Numbered from the stretch's first letter, positions 9,383 to 18,797 are shown. The stretch is 64,000 bases of DNA from Photobacterium indicum (GCF_003026215.1 NZ_PYOC01000004.1:186001-250000), one strand, 5' to 3'. Notes: generated by a model from the letters alone, not told the origin. A program made the numbers and translations.

Positions 9383-10450
9383 TTATGCAAAACTGTAGCG
9401 TTTATGTATATACTCTGACGTAATACATTGTAATGCACCATTATATGTAAGGTAGAAACTAAGCGCATCTCCAACTTGATAACAAGAAGTCGCATCAGTG
9501 ATGTCGAGTATTAGGCAATTATGACTACTACCGACAATGGTAATCCCATCATCAACTGGCGTTAACTGGCTAATATCGACATCTTGTTCACCTATCGCAC
9601 ATAGAGCTCTTAATCTGGCACCACGATCAGTGAAATAGAATTCATTGTCTAAAGTATCTAATTCAATAGAATGAAGTCGAATTGAAGACTTTTCTTTAAT
9701 TTCAATCACTTCAACCTGTAAGTACATTGGTGCCTGCGATATATCGATGATGGACTCATTATTTAATCCCTCTCCCATGATCAACGACGCCCCTAGACGT
9801 AGTTGATTAAACCGTGGTGTTCCTTCTCTTGGCATCATCAACACAATACCAGTTACGCCTGCGCCCGAAATAGCATCTAAATCGCAGTAACTCCCCCATT
9901 CAGTATGCTCTTCCTGATGAACGGGCAGAGTACCACTGTCGGTCGTAGATTCAACCTCATGATAACACTCCAAATGACTGCCAATACCAACGAATGTAAG
10001 CCCTGGAAGCATCAGTACTAACTCCGCCAGTTCTTCAGTTTTAGAGTCATCGAAAGTCTTTTTATGCAGCTCGCCCAAATCATGCATAATAATAACTTCA
10101 TGACGCTTATTCGCCTTTATTGCTGCTTGAGATAATGCTTCTAATACCGCTCGATCAGAGTGCAGTGAAATATCAGCATGATATACCACCCCCTCGACTT
10201 CCGAGAGTAACGGCCGTCGGAGCAACATTTTTCGGATCGGAAGATCTTTTAACTTCATCAGGTTTTGAATTTGCGTATCCCCGATAGTTTGGATCCCGCC
10301 AAATATCATCGCACGAACAATCGGCTCCGAACCTTCCACCAGCTTGGTTATACCCACAGGAATAATACCCTTATTGCAACAAAGCTGAACCAGCTCACGA
10401 GTATTATTTTCGATTATTCGAAGGTTGATCGATAAAGAGGGATATTGCAT
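9383..10450 (-). CDS. Ornithine/alanine racemase-family PLP enzyme (Orr-like)
   Basis: A 355-residue fold-type III PLP protein. The N-terminus (YPSLSINLRIIENNT) and PVGITKLVEG, with the presumed PLP lysine K36, match the alanine/ornithine racemase family rather than biosynthetic Alr. It also shares DISLHSD, the GIGSHLECY segment, NQLRLGASLIMGE, and the C-terminal DRGARLRALCAIGEQDVD with clostridial ornithine racemase. The open frame begins ten codons earlier, but the ATG at 10450 aligns with the family start. A LysR gene lies upstream on the same strand with a 294-base gap. The true substrate (ornithine, lysine or another amino acid) is not decided by sequence. Confidence 0.75.
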   Translation of the reverse strand: MQYPSLSINLRIIENNTRELVQLCCNKGIIPVGITKLVEGSEPIVRAMIFGGIQTIGDTQIQNLMKLKDLPIRKMLLRRPLLSEVEGVVYHADISLHSDRAVLEALSQAAIKANKRHEVIIMHDLGELHKKTFDDSKTEELAELVLMLPGLTFVGIGSHLECYHEVESTTDSGTLPVHQEEHTEWGSYCDLDAISGAGVTGIVLMMPREGTPRFNQLRLGASLIMGEGLNNESIIDISQAPMYLQVEVIEIKEKSSIRLHSIELDTLDNEFYFTDRGARLRALCAIGEQDVDISQLTPVDDGITIVGSSHNCLILDITDATSCYQVGDALSFYLTYNGALQCITSEYIHKRYSFA

Positions 10451-10744
10451 ATGGACTAACCTATAAATAACCAAAATCAAAAGAAACGGTAGTTATATAG
10501 ATTTATTCGAGCTATTAAATAGTAATTTTATGATGTTTACTTAGCCATTTAACAATGTAATCAAACAGAGTTTTATAAATCAACCAGTAGAGTGAGCAGC
10601 TTATGCATGCAAGGTACATTATTCGTTTAATAATCACACAGAGTGCATATAAAACAAGACAAACACACTATACAACTAGTTGATCATAAATATATTACTA
10701 TGAAGAAAAAATAATCAGTTCGTTCTTCTTAATAAAAACTCTCA

Positions 10745-11659
10745 CTAGAAATTAGCATTAACATCATGCGCATCTAATATTGCTGTGACTAGTGCTTTTG
10801 TCGCATACGATAAGTCATTTTTCTCATTAATAGTCAGATAAAAGCTAGGGTTATATTCCAACCCATGAATAGCAGAAATTCTCACCATCTCATCACGCTC
10901 AATCCATATCTGTGCATAGTGATCTGGAAGATAGCCAATAAAGTGGCCAGAGAGAATCATATGAGCTGTCGCCTCCATATTGGTCGTTGTAGACTTATAC
11001 AGATGCTCACTGGCATAACTGAGAGGAGTCACATGATGGGTCAACCCACGATCAACAACAGGGTGTACCAGAATATCTTCTACAGTGACTTCGCGATTTA
11101 AAGCTAATATTAGATGTGATGGTGAACAATATAATTGCTGTTGTTCATTAAAAATATAAATATATTTAAGACCGCTTTTAAGCACTTCTGGAGAGGTTAT
11201 ACCAACGTCTAGTTTATTCTCCAATATACTTTTTTCAATCAAAGATGAATCATAGATCTGGGTATTAATATTGACCTTTGAATGCGTATTACAAAAGGTA
11301 TTGATCGCAGTTTGGATCCGACAATTTTTATTGGTTGCTAAGTTATCCGTAAAAGCAATATTAATACTGCCGCTCGATACATTACGAATTTCATCGACTT
11401 TCACTTGAAAATCATCGATGCAATTAAATAACTGTTTGCTTGCCTCATAGACCTTCAACCCATCACTGGTTAATTTAAATCCACTTCTTCCTCGTTGGCA
11501 TAATGTCATGCCCAAGCGAGTTTCCAAATCACCCATTTTTTTACTTATGCTCGATTGATGCATATTTAATTGATATTGGGCTGCAGAAAATCCGCCGCTA
11601 TCAGCAATGATAAGAAAGAGCTTTAATAGGCGGATATCAAGATTATCTATTGGTTTCAT
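10745..11659 (-). CDS. LysR-family transcriptional regulator
   Basis: A 304-residue regulator. The winged helix-turn-helix (about residues 8-66) reads LLKLFLIIADSGGFSAAQ, HQSSISKKMGDLE and FKLTSDG. The substrate-binding domain follows (GSINIAFTDNLAT onward). It lies upstream of and in the same direction as the racemase-like gene, so that gene is a plausible but unproven target. Codons are rather AT-rich. Confidence 0.88.
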   Translation of the reverse strand: MKPIDNLDIRLLKLFLIIADSGGFSAAQYQLNMHQSSISKKMGDLETRLGMTLCQRGRSGFKLTSDGLKVYEASKQLFNCIDDFQVKVDEIRNVSSGSINIAFTDNLATNKNCRIQTAINTFCNTHSKVNINTQIYDSSLIEKSILENKLDVGITSPEVLKSGLKYIYIFNEQQQLYCSPSHLILALNREVTVEDILVHPVVDRGLTHHVTPLSYASEHLYKSTTTNMEATAHMILSGHFIGYLPDHYAQIWIERDEMVRISAIHGLEYNPSFYLTINEKNDLSYATKALVTAILDAHDVNANF

Positions 11660-11968
11660 TTAATTAGGCATCTTGAATGAGAATTTTCAAACTTACCATA
11701 CATACAAATACAATAAAAGCGTGATAATGCTTCCAAAATAAATATCAAACCTCACCCTCGATCATAGGCTAACCTGAAAAAATATTCGTACGCAACAGTT
11801 TTGGCTCCGAATCCTCCTCATTCTTCGGTTATAGATGTGGACCGCAATCATAACCCAACGCACCAGCCTTCTTTCAGCAAAACGTTCGCCGACTCGCAAC
11901 ATGTATAGATCGTTGATCCCATCCATTCAAAAAGTAGCCACATTAGGCATTTCATTCGGACAGACTGT
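11660..11968. other. Intergenic region without recognised features
   Basis: This 309-base gap lies between the divergent LysR gene and the EEP-fold gene and must hold both promoters. No hairpin, operator palindrome or credible small gene stood out; the minus-strand open frame overlapping its right end lacks any family resemblance. Confidence 0.4.
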
Positions 11969-12928
11969 ATGCAATGGCTATTCCCACTCTTTTTAATCAG
12001 TGCCTTGACACTGGTAAACGGTAGCTTTTCCAAACCGAACATACATACTGTAAACACACTGACCATTGCCAGCTGGAATCTGCAATGGCTCTCATCCGAT
12101 CCTATTGTTATTAAAAACCCTCCGTCCCAGCGCACCCATGTTGATTATCAGCAACTGGCCAATATAGCGACCCAGTTAGATGCTGATATCTTGGCCTTCC
12201 AAGAAGTCGCGGATCGCCAAGCTATCTCAAAAGTATTAACGAATGACGAATATACCTTTGAGTTCTCCCATCGACAGCGAGAGAGCCAATACAATGACAA
12301 ACGCTACGCACAACCCTGGCCTCAATTTGTCGGCTTTGCCATTCGAGAAGGAATTTCATACGTGCGAAATGCAGATTTACATCAGTTGGATCTAAGAGGA
12401 AATAAGAGCTTGCGCTATGGGGTTGATATTACGCTACTGAACGACGGGAAACCGGCTCTGAGGTTGCTGACTATTCATTTGAAAAGTGGTTGCTATAGCC
12501 AACAGAAAAGCACCAAAAATAGGGCTTGTCGTCAGCTCAACCGACAATTTGAAGTACTGGAGCAATGGGTAGACCGTCGAGCGGCTGAGCCTCTACCTTT
12601 TATGATATTGGGGGATTTCAATCGACGGCTCACATTGCACAATGACAAAATTTGGCAACAACTGGATGACGGACGCCCTACCGGATTATCACTCTATGCC
12701 GCTACCGAAGGTAAAAAGAGTCAATGTCGTATAAAAATTCATAGCAAACGGAGAAAACACAGGCAAATCCGTCACTATCCCAATTTCATTGATCACATTG
12801 TGCTTGATGGACGAGCCAAACGGAAAATGGTCAACAACAGCTTTCGCGAACTCACCACTGACGTAGAGGTAGTCAAAGCATTCAACCTAAGTGATCATTG
12901 TCCGATTGCACTATCATTGAATCTATAA
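11969..12928 (+). CDS. Secreted endonuclease/exonuclease/phosphatase-family protein
   Basis: A 319-residue protein with an N-terminal signal peptide (QWLFPLFLISALTLVNGSFS), so it probably acts in the periplasm or outside. The EEP-fold signature is complete: the Asn of ASWNLQWL, the metal-binding Glu of LAFQEVAD, HLKSGC, the catalytic pair in LGDFNRR, FIDHIVLD, and the terminal SDHCPIAL with the catalytic His. Whether it attacks DNA, phosphoinositide-like lipids or another phosphodiester is not evident. The basic stretch KIHSKRRKHRQIRHY would suit nucleic acid binding. It appears to be transcribed alone. Confidence 0.8.
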   Translation: MQWLFPLFLISALTLVNGSFSKPNIHTVNTLTIASWNLQWLSSDPIVIKNPPSQRTHVDYQQLANIATQLDADILAFQEVADRQAISKVLTNDEYTFEFSHRQRESQYNDKRYAQPWPQFVGFAIREGISYVRNADLHQLDLRGNKSLRYGVDITLLNDGKPALRLLTIHLKSGCYSQQKSTKNRACRQLNRQFEVLEQWVDRRAAEPLPFMILGDFNRRLTLHNDKIWQQLDDGRPTGLSLYAATEGKKSQCRIKIHSKRRKHRQIRHYPNFIDHIVLDGRAKRKMVNNSFRELTTDVEVVKAFNLSDHCPIALSLNL

Positions 12929-12985
12929 TATTCATCCCTCACAGCTACAACGCTGTATTGCCTCTGTATCTGTGACACGCATATA

Positions 12986-13009
12986 AAGCCGCCCATATAA
13001 GGACGGCTT
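12986..13009 (-). terminator. Weak hairpin between convergent genes
   Basis: AAGCCG-C-CC pairs with GG-A-CGGCTT around ATATAA. There is no clear T-run on either side, so this may be a weak or factor-assisted terminator for the BCCT gene. Confidence 0.4.
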
Positions 13010-13035
13010 GCAATTATTCTACGGTGTTGCCAAGA

Positions 13036-14943
13036 TTATGCTTCCACTTCCATTTCTTGACGATCGCGCATTAGATCATCAAATACCTTACGCGCTTCTT
13101 GCGCTTGTTCAGAGGCTTGCAGCTTGTGATCTTTAGCTGCCATCGCTTCATCGGTAAGACGCTTGATTTCATCCAATTGTTCTTGAGGTGCATCACCTAA
13201 TTCCATGCCTGATTCGCCTTTTGACAGGGCTGTGGCACGGATTTCTTTCTTCAGCACCCAGATAGCATTGAGTTTGTCGCGCTCTTCTTCCGCAGCCGCA
13301 ATAGCTTCGTCTTTCAAGCGTTCAAATTGCGCCATCGCCATACCTTCTTTTGACCATGGATCGACATCTGGGAAATCTTCAATGTTGATCACTGGATCGA
13401 TATATCCTTCCTGGTGAGCCAAATCGAGCGTTGCGGCTTTCACACCAGAAATCATCAACATAACAGCAATAATAAGTAATGGCAGACCACCGACAATCGC
13501 AGCCGTTTGTAACGTTGACAGATCCCCCATAAACATCAGCACTGAAGGCATGAATGAAAGTGTGAATGCCCAGAACAAACGGTTCCAACGCATCGGATCT
13601 TCTGTCACGTTATTTTGTACAACAGAAGCCAAAATAAACGAGATGGAATCAAACGTTGTCGCCGTAAAGATAATACACAAGAGAGTGAACACAGCGATGA
13701 CCATGGTGCTCATTGGCAGCTGTTCAAGAATCGAGAAAATGGCGCGAGTTGGACCGTCTTCATTCAAGATACTGACAACGTCCAGCTGACCGGAAAGCTG
13801 CAGAGACAGGCCGTAGTTACCCAAAATCATGAAATAGAGCGCACAACCCGACGAGCCAAAGAAAATCGCGCCTGACACCATTTGCTTGATAGTACGACCA
13901 CGAGAAATACGTGCTACGAACAAACCCATACTTGGTGCGAATACTAGCCACCACGCCCAGTAGAAAATGGTCCAATCTTGTGGGAAATGCGTATCTTCAA
14001 ACGTACCATAGCCACCGAACGGCTCTGCCCATGTCGCCATCACAAAAAAGTTAGACAGCATACGCCCAATAGAATCTAAGCCCGTTTCTAACATAAAGAG
14101 CGTAGGACCGGCACACAAGACGAAAACCAGTAACCCCAGCGCACCCCAGAAGTTAATGTTACTAAGCACTTTAATGCCTTCATCCATCCCCTTGTAAGAA
14201 GAGTAAGCAAACAGTGCCGTACAAAGCAGCAACACACCAATCTGTGTGGTTGTGGTTGATGGAATGCCAAAGAGGTAGCTTATTCCTTCGTTAATCAAAG
14301 GTGCAGCAAGGCCAAGCGTTGTCGCGGCCCCGCCAAGCAAGCCGAAAATAAACAGGATATCAATGAACTTACCAAGTTTACCGTGGCTGCGAGCTTCACC
14401 GATAACGGGCATGAGCGCCGCCGACACTTTCAATACTGGTTGCTTTCTTACGTAGAAAAAGTATGCAATGGGAATCGCTGGAATCAGATAAATAGACCAC
14501 GCGATTGGACCCCAGTGGAAAATACCATAGGTCGCAGCCCATCGAACGGCTTCTTCACTACCGGACTCAAGCTGAAATGGTGGGCTCTGATAGTAATAAG
14601 CCCACTCAATGGTTCCCCAATACAAAATACTGGCACCGATCCCCCCGCAAAATAGCATCGCGGCCCAAGATGCCGTAGCAAATTCAGGTTTTTCGTCAGC
14701 ATCACCTAGCTTAATTTGGCCAATATCACTGAACACGATATATATCATGAAAAAGAAAGCAGAGATGCCTAAAGCGAGGTAAAGAAAACCGAGTTTATCG
14801 GTCATAAACGTTTTAGCAACCGCAATCCATTCAGCCCCTTGTACCGGAAACAGTAACAATGGCACCACAACCGAGACCAATAGCCCTAATGCACCAAAAA
14901 AGGTTGGTTTATCGATCAGTTCAAAGTGTTTTTTATCTATCAT
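13036..14943 (-). CDS. BCCT-family transporter (betaine/carnitine/choline type)
   Basis: A 635-residue secondary transporter with about twelve membrane segments. BCCT hallmarks are the Trp-rich TM8 region WTIFYWAWWLVFAPSMGLF followed by ARISRGRTIKQ, and the GGIGASILYWGTIEWAYY segment in TM4. After the last helix (about residue 490) comes a charged cytoplasmic tail of about 140 residues rich in Glu, Lys and Ala, probably a coiled coil, a position used for osmosensing in some BCCT proteins. The start has AAGGAG seven bases upstream. It is divergent from the lysine-riboswitch transporter. The substrate, and whether transport is Na+ or H+ coupled, cannot be told. Confidence 0.88.
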   Translation of the reverse strand: MIDKKHFELIDKPTFFGALGLLVSVVVPLLLFPVQGAEWIAVAKTFMTDKLGFLYLALGISAFFFMIYIVFSDIGQIKLGDADEKPEFATASWAAMLFCGGIGASILYWGTIEWAYYYQSPPFQLESGSEEAVRWAATYGIFHWGPIAWSIYLIPAIPIAYFFYVRKQPVLKVSAALMPVIGEARSHGKLGKFIDILFIFGLLGGAATTLGLAAPLINEGISYLFGIPSTTTTQIGVLLLCTALFAYSSYKGMDEGIKVLSNINFWGALGLLVFVLCAGPTLFMLETGLDSIGRMLSNFFVMATWAEPFGGYGTFEDTHFPQDWTIFYWAWWLVFAPSMGLFVARISRGRTIKQMVSGAIFFGSSGCALYFMILGNYGLSLQLSGQLDVVSILNEDGPTRAIFSILEQLPMSTMVIAVFTLLCIIFTATTFDSISFILASVVQNNVTEDPMRWNRLFWAFTLSFMPSVLMFMGDLSTLQTAAIVGGLPLLIIAVMLMISGVKAATLDLAHQEGYIDPVINIEDFPDVDPWSKEGMAMAQFERLKDEAIAAAEEERDKLNAIWVLKKEIRATALSKGESGMELGDAPQEQLDEIKRLTDEAMAAKDHKLQASEQAQEARKVFDDLMRDRQEMEVEA

Positions 14944-15088
14944 GCTTGCTCCTTAATAATGAAAAATTCCATGTATAGATAGGTAGATAGTCATGCATAA
15001 AGGCCGCTGTCACCAAATCTATCTTTTCATCGTTACGATGAAAGCAGTAGATTGTTGCGTAATATCAATAAATACCACTATTTAACAC

Positions 15089-15116
15089 TTGCTCTGTGAT
15101 GACTTATTGATAGTAT
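15089..15116 (+). promoter_or_regulatory. Candidate sigma-70 promoter of the riboswitch transcript
   Basis: TTGCTC (15089-15094), a 16-base spacer and TAGTAT (15111-15116) place the transcript start near 15123, just before the first strand of the riboswitch P1 stem. Confidence 0.55.
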
Positions 15117-15128
15117 AGACAGCGCAAA

Positions 15129-15306
15129 CCCTTAATCAGTAGAGGTGCGCTGCCTATAAGTAACCGTGCGGAGGATGATACCGACGATGCCGGAGAAAGG
15201 AGTCAGCGCCGAAGTAACTGTTGTTATCACACTCAGTTGCTGGGTCTGCGTCGAATAGGCGCAGGACTGCCATAGTTTTTTCCTATGGAGCGCTACCTGA
15301 AGGGGT
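15129..15306 (+). promoter_or_regulatory. Lysine riboswitch (L-box) aptamer
   Basis: The conserved core elements of the L-box occur in order: AGAGGTGCGC (15141), TAAGTAACCG, GGAGGATG, AGCGCCGAAG (about 15208), GCTGGGTCTGCG, AGGCGCAGGACTGCC, and GGAGCGCTACC near the 3' end. P1 is formed by CCCTTAATCAGTAG (from 15129) and CTACCTGAAGGGG (ending 15305), with small bulges. Lysine riboswitches control lysine biosynthesis and transport genes. Here the RNA stands directly before an NhaC-type transporter, as described for the lysine transporter candidate LysW in gamma-proteobacteria. Confidence 0.92.
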
Positions 15307-15385
15307 AACAAGTCACTTCTTCAGACGTCTTCGTTACACCTCTTTTTGGTAGATCTCCACCTTTTTTTATAGGTGTAAAGAGATC
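15301..15385 (+). promoter_or_regulatory. Riboswitch expression platform: possible terminator plus start-codon hairpin
   Basis: Two structures follow the aptamer. AGGGGTAAC (15301-15309), which also serves the 3' side of P1, can pair imperfectly with GTTACACCTCT (15333-15343), and a T-run ends at 15347, giving a terminator-like hairpin. Further on, GATCTC (15352-15357) and CACCT (15358-15362) pair with AGGTG (15371-15375) and GAGATC (15380-15385), enclosing the ribosome-binding region immediately before the ATG at 15386. Control may therefore act on transcription, translation or both. Which fold lysine favours was not computed. Confidence 0.65.
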
Positions 15386-16969
15386 ATGAACCTCATCCAT
15401 TATTCAGATTCCGCTTGGTCGGTTCTTCCCCCATTGTTGGCGGTCATTCTAGCTGTAACTACTCGACGAGTACTGTTATCACTCGGAACTGGCATTGTTT
15501 CCGGCGCCCTTATGCTGACGCATTTTTCACCCACTGCTGCGCTAAACTACCTATTTGATAAAGTACTTAGCATTGTGTGGGTTAATGGCAGCCTAAACAG
15601 CGATAACGCCAATATGATCATCTTCATGTTATTGCTTGGTGCATTGATCAGCCTGATGAGCGTCTCTGGTGCGACTCAAGCCTTTGCCGATTGGGCAGCT
15701 GTACGCTGTAAGGATCGCCGCAGTGCAAAATCGTTAACAGGTCTAATGGTATTTATCTTTTTTATTGATGACTTCTTCCATAGCTTGTCTGTAGGTGCCA
15801 TCTGTCGCCCAGTCACCGACCGCTTCCAAATTTCACGTGCCAAGCTGGCTTATTTGCTCGACTCAACCGCAGCCCCCGTTTGTGTGATAATGCCTATCTC
15901 GTCTTGGGGGGCTTATATTATCGCGCTAATTGGCGGCATTATGGTCGCGCATAACGTCACAGACCAAAGCCCTATTTCAGCTTTTGTCGAGATGATCCCG
16001 ATGAACTTGTACGCGGTATTTACCCTTGTCATGGTGTTGTGTGTTATTGCTTTTCAGCTTGATATCGGTCCAATGCGTAAACATGAAAAACGGGCACTAG
16101 AAGGACAATTATGGGATGAATCTCGTGGTCGCCCACCCGGTCTTGATATTGAAACGCCTGAAGGCAGCAATGGCGGCATGATAGACATGGTACTTCCTAT
16201 CCTGACGCTGACTGCGGCGGCGGTCTACTTCATGGTCCAATCCGGTGCAGCAGTGCTAACGGCGAAAGGTCTCGATTTTAGCGTGATCGGTGCTTTCGAA
16301 CACACCAATGTCGGTTCTTCACTGGTATACGGGGCGATCTGTAGTCTGGTGGTCTCTGTGGTATTGGCACTTCGCTTGAAGTTAAGTGCGAAGGTATGGC
16401 TAGAAGCTGCGCCGCAAGGTATTGGCGCGATGCTACCCGCTATCATTATTCTGTTCTTTGCTTGGACAATCGGTTCTGTCGTACGCGACATGGAAACAGG
16501 CATGTACCTAGCTTCTATGGCCAGTGGCAATATCCCTATTGAAATGCTGCCAGCAGTGGTCTTTGTACTGTCTTGTGCGATGGCATTTGCAACGGGCACC
16601 AGCTGGGGAACTTTTGGGATTATGTTACCGCTAGCAGGCGATATTGCCGCCGCGAGTGATATCAGCATGTTACTGCCAATGCTGTCTGCCGTTCTTGCTG
16701 GTGCTGTTTTTGGTGACCACAGTTCACCTATTTCCAGTACCAGTATTCTGTCTGCTACCGGTGCTGGTTGCCACCATATGGATCACGTACTCACCCAACT
16801 CCCTTATGCGGTTTCTGTTGCCTTTGGCGCCCTGCTTGGCTACATCGCGATCGGTTATACCCATTCAACATGGGCAGGACTTATTGTCAGTGGTCTGTGG
16901 TTTGTGATGTTTTGCTTATTTGCCTTACGTAAAAACCAACCTGTTATGAGTATGGCCGAAGCCCGATAG
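15386..16969 (+). CDS. NhaC-superfamily transporter, probable lysine transporter (LysW-like)
   Basis: A 527-residue polytopic protein with the Na+/H+ antiporter (NhaC) fold: repeated hydrophobic segments, FIDDFFHSLSVGAICRP with adjacent acidic residues in a membrane segment, LDSTAAPVCVIMPISSWGAY, the GTSWGTFGIMLPLAGDIA re-entrant-type motif, and VFGDHSSPISSTSILSATGAGC. The same motifs occur in amino-acid carriers of this superfamily. The lysine riboswitch immediately upstream makes lysine import (or Na+/lysine exchange) the best guess. The start is fixed by the RBS inside the riboswitch hairpin. No downstream gene is co-directed within 180 bases. Confidence 0.85.
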   Translation: MNLIHYSDSAWSVLPPLLAVILAVTTRRVLLSLGTGIVSGALMLTHFSPTAALNYLFDKVLSIVWVNGSLNSDNANMIIFMLLLGALISLMSVSGATQAFADWAAVRCKDRRSAKSLTGLMVFIFFIDDFFHSLSVGAICRPVTDRFQISRAKLAYLLDSTAAPVCVIMPISSWGAYIIALIGGIMVAHNVTDQSPISAFVEMIPMNLYAVFTLVMVLCVIAFQLDIGPMRKHEKRALEGQLWDESRGRPPGLDIETPEGSNGGMIDMVLPILTLTAAAVYFMVQSGAAVLTAKGLDFSVIGAFEHTNVGSSLVYGAICSLVVSVVLALRLKLSAKVWLEAAPQGIGAMLPAIIILFFAWTIGSVVRDMETGMYLASMASGNIPIEMLPAVVFVLSCAMAFATGTSWGTFGIMLPLAGDIAAASDISMLLPMLSAVLAGAVFGDHSSPISSTSILSATGAGCHHMDHVLTQLPYAVSVAFGALLGYIAIGYTHSTWAGLIVSGLWFVMFCLFALRKNQPVMSMAEAR

Positions 16970-16999
16970 TAGACGCTCACCCTCCAATTACCTTATCCC

Positions 17000-17035
17000 T
17001 TTCACATCAAATGTCCTCAGGCACTTGATGTGAAA
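17000..17035. repeat. Inverted repeat downstream of the LysW-like gene
   Basis: TTTCACATCAA (17000-17010) and TTGATGTGAAA (17025-17035) form a perfect 11-bp stem with a 14-base loop. No T-run follows on the plus strand, so it may be a transcript-end hairpin or a protein site rather than a standard terminator. Confidence 0.6.
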
Positions 17036-17062
17036 GTAGAGAGCTTGACGTTCAGTAAGCCA

Positions 17063-17097
17063 CCTTGAAGTAGCTTAGGTATAACAGTACTTCAAGG
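17063..17097. repeat. Hairpin element containing a recurring intergenic motif
   Basis: CCTTGAAGTA (17063-17072) and TACTTCAAGG (17088-17097) are perfect 10-base inverted arms around a 15-base loop. Bases 17064-17086 match the intergenic sequence at 28351-28373 in 20 of 23 positions. It lies 60 bases upstream of xthA. Confidence 0.55.
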
Positions 17098-17156
17098 GGG
17101 TATGCTAATATCGAGAATCACCAGTTAACAAGCTCATAATAATTGGAATTTAGAAC

Positions 17157-17963
17157 ATGAAAGTCATCTCATTTAATATTAATGGTCTTCGCGCTCGTCT
17201 TCACCAACTTCAAGCTTTGATTGAAAAGCACCAACCCGATGTGATTGGTCTACAAGAAATCAAAGTACATGATGAAGCCTTTCCATTAGCTGATGTTGAA
17301 GCCATGGGCTACAAAGTTTATCACCATGGTCAAAAAGCCCATTACGGTGTGGCTATGTTGTGTAAACAAGAGCCCGTTAGCGTTCAAAAGGGATTTCCAA
17401 CTGATGATGAAGATGCGCAACGTCGCATGATCATGGCAACCTTTGAACAGGAAGATGGCAAGAAAGTGACGGTGTTAAATGGCTATTTCCCACAAGGTGA
17501 AAACCTAAGCCACGAAACAAAGTTCCCCGCAAAAGAAAAGTTCTATGCTGATTTAATGAATTACTTGAACACTCACCACACTAACGAAGAAGAAGTGATT
17601 GTGATGGGTGACATTAATATTAGCCCAATTGACTTAGATATCGGTATCGGCCCAGCCAATGCCAAACGCTGGCTAAAAACCGGGAAATGTTCATTTCAGC
17701 TCATTGAACGTGAATGGCTAAAAACCTTAATGGACTGGGGGTTCACCGATACGTTCCGTCAGTTACACCCTGACGTAGATGACCAATTCTCGTGGTTCGA
17801 TTATCGCTCAAAAGGTTTTGTCGATAACCGTGGTTTGCGTATTGATGTTGTACTTGCTACACCATCACTTGCTGATCGTTGTATCGATGCTGGCATTGAT
17901 TACGAATTACGTGGTATTGAAAAGCCATCTGATCATGCGCCTATATGGTCAACATTTAAATAA
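17157..17963 (+). CDS. xthA: Exodeoxyribonuclease III
   Basis: The 268-residue length equals that of E. coli ExoIII, a 3'-5' exonuclease and class II AP endonuclease of base-excision repair. The active site is intact: N7 in SFNINGLR, metal ligand E34 in LQEIK, the GDINISPID motif (catalytic Asp and Asn), the Trp-containing QFSWFDYRS loop, and the terminal SDHAPIW with D259 and H260. The gene appears monocistronic, with a terminator directly behind it. Confidence 0.96.
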   Translation: MKVISFNINGLRARLHQLQALIEKHQPDVIGLQEIKVHDEAFPLADVEAMGYKVYHHGQKAHYGVAMLCKQEPVSVQKGFPTDDEDAQRRMIMATFEQEDGKKVTVLNGYFPQGENLSHETKFPAKEKFYADLMNYLNTHHTNEEEVIVMGDINISPIDLDIGIGPANAKRWLKTGKCSFQLIEREWLKTLMDWGFTDTFRQLHPDVDDQFSWFDYRSKGFVDNRGLRIDVVLATPSLADRCIDAGIDYELRGIEKPSDHAPIWSTFK

Positions 17964-17980
17964 ATCACCTTCAACCTTCA

Positions 17981-18012
17981 GTGCAAGCTCATGAAAACAA
18001 GCTTGCACCTTT
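17981..18012 (+). terminator. Rho-independent terminator of xthA
   Basis: GTGCAAGC (17981-17988) pairs with GCTTGCAC (18001-18008), followed by CTTTTCTC. It separates xthA from grxB. Confidence 0.75.
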
Positions 18013-18038
18013 TCTCTTGAGCACTCGTAGGAAAGCCC

Positions 18039-18689
18039 ATGAAATTATTTATTTTTGATCATTGTCCGTTTTGTATAAAAGCGATGATGGTTGTCGGTTA
18101 TAAAAAAGCTGACATTGAATTCGTTGCCTTACAGAATCACGATATTGAAGCACGTATTGAAAAAGTCGGTGCTAACTTAGTTCCTATTTTACAAAAGCCA
18201 GATGGCAGTTACATGGCCGAGAGCCTTGATATTGCGGCTTATATCGATCAACTCGATGGCAAGCCTTCTTTAGGGCAAAGCATGGATGCAAATAAGATCG
18301 CACAATGGTCAGAGAAAACACGTCCATACAGTAGCTTATTGCTTTACCCTCGTTGGCTAAAAATTGATTTACCTGAATTTCAGTGCCAAGAAGCCAAAGA
18401 TTGGTTTCATGACAAAAAGTCCGCAATGATTAATGAATCATTTGATGATGCTTTTACGCATTCCGCGCAATATATCACAGCATTGAATGCAGTATTAACG
18501 GAGCTCGATTGGTTAATACTACCATCTGAGCGTGATAACAATCTAACGTACGATGATGTAAACCTGTTCCCTTCTTTACGCAACTTAACCGTTGTTAAAG
18601 GGCTAGTATTTCCAACGCAAGTACGCCAATACATTGATGAAGTTGCTGCATTAACAAACATCAATTTATACGATGACGTTGCGCTTTAA
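18039..18689 (+). CDS. grxB: Glutaredoxin 2
   Basis: A 216-residue GST-like glutaredoxin that reduces disulfides and mixed glutathione disulfides in the cytosol. The redox motif CPFC spans C9-C12 at the start of the thioredoxin domain. The cis-Pro segment VPILQKPDGSYMAESLDIA follows, and the helical C-domain ends with LFPSLRNLTVV, all as in E. coli Grx2 (215 residues). TAGGAAAG lies six bases before the ATG. Confidence 0.94.
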   Translation: MKLFIFDHCPFCIKAMMVVGYKKADIEFVALQNHDIEARIEKVGANLVPILQKPDGSYMAESLDIAAYIDQLDGKPSLGQSMDANKIAQWSEKTRPYSSLLLYPRWLKIDLPEFQCQEAKDWFHDKKSAMINESFDDAFTHSAQYITALNAVLTELDWLILPSERDNNLTYDDVNLFPSLRNLTVVKGLVFPTQVRQYIDEVAALTNINLYDDVAL

Positions 18690-18704
18690 TTATACTCATC
18701 ACAC

Positions 18705-18748
18705 AAAAAAGCCCAGATATTTCCATTGGTAACGGGAACATCTGGGCT
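18705..18748 (-). terminator. Bidirectional terminator between grxB and the ABC operon
   Basis: AGCCCAGAT (18710-18718) pairs with ATCTGGGCT (18740-18748). The A-run at 18705-18710 gives a T-run for minus-strand transcripts from the ABC operon, which ends at 18798. It may also stop grxB read-through. Confidence 0.75.
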
Positions 18749-18797
18749 GCTTTAATATTGTTTCTGTTCTAGCCTACTCGCTTGTTAGTAAGCGGAA

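Noticed and set aside
11848-12135. Minus-strand 95-residue open frame opposite the start of the EEP-family gene
   Set aside because: It mostly overlaps a well-supported gene on the other strand and shows no domain or signal.
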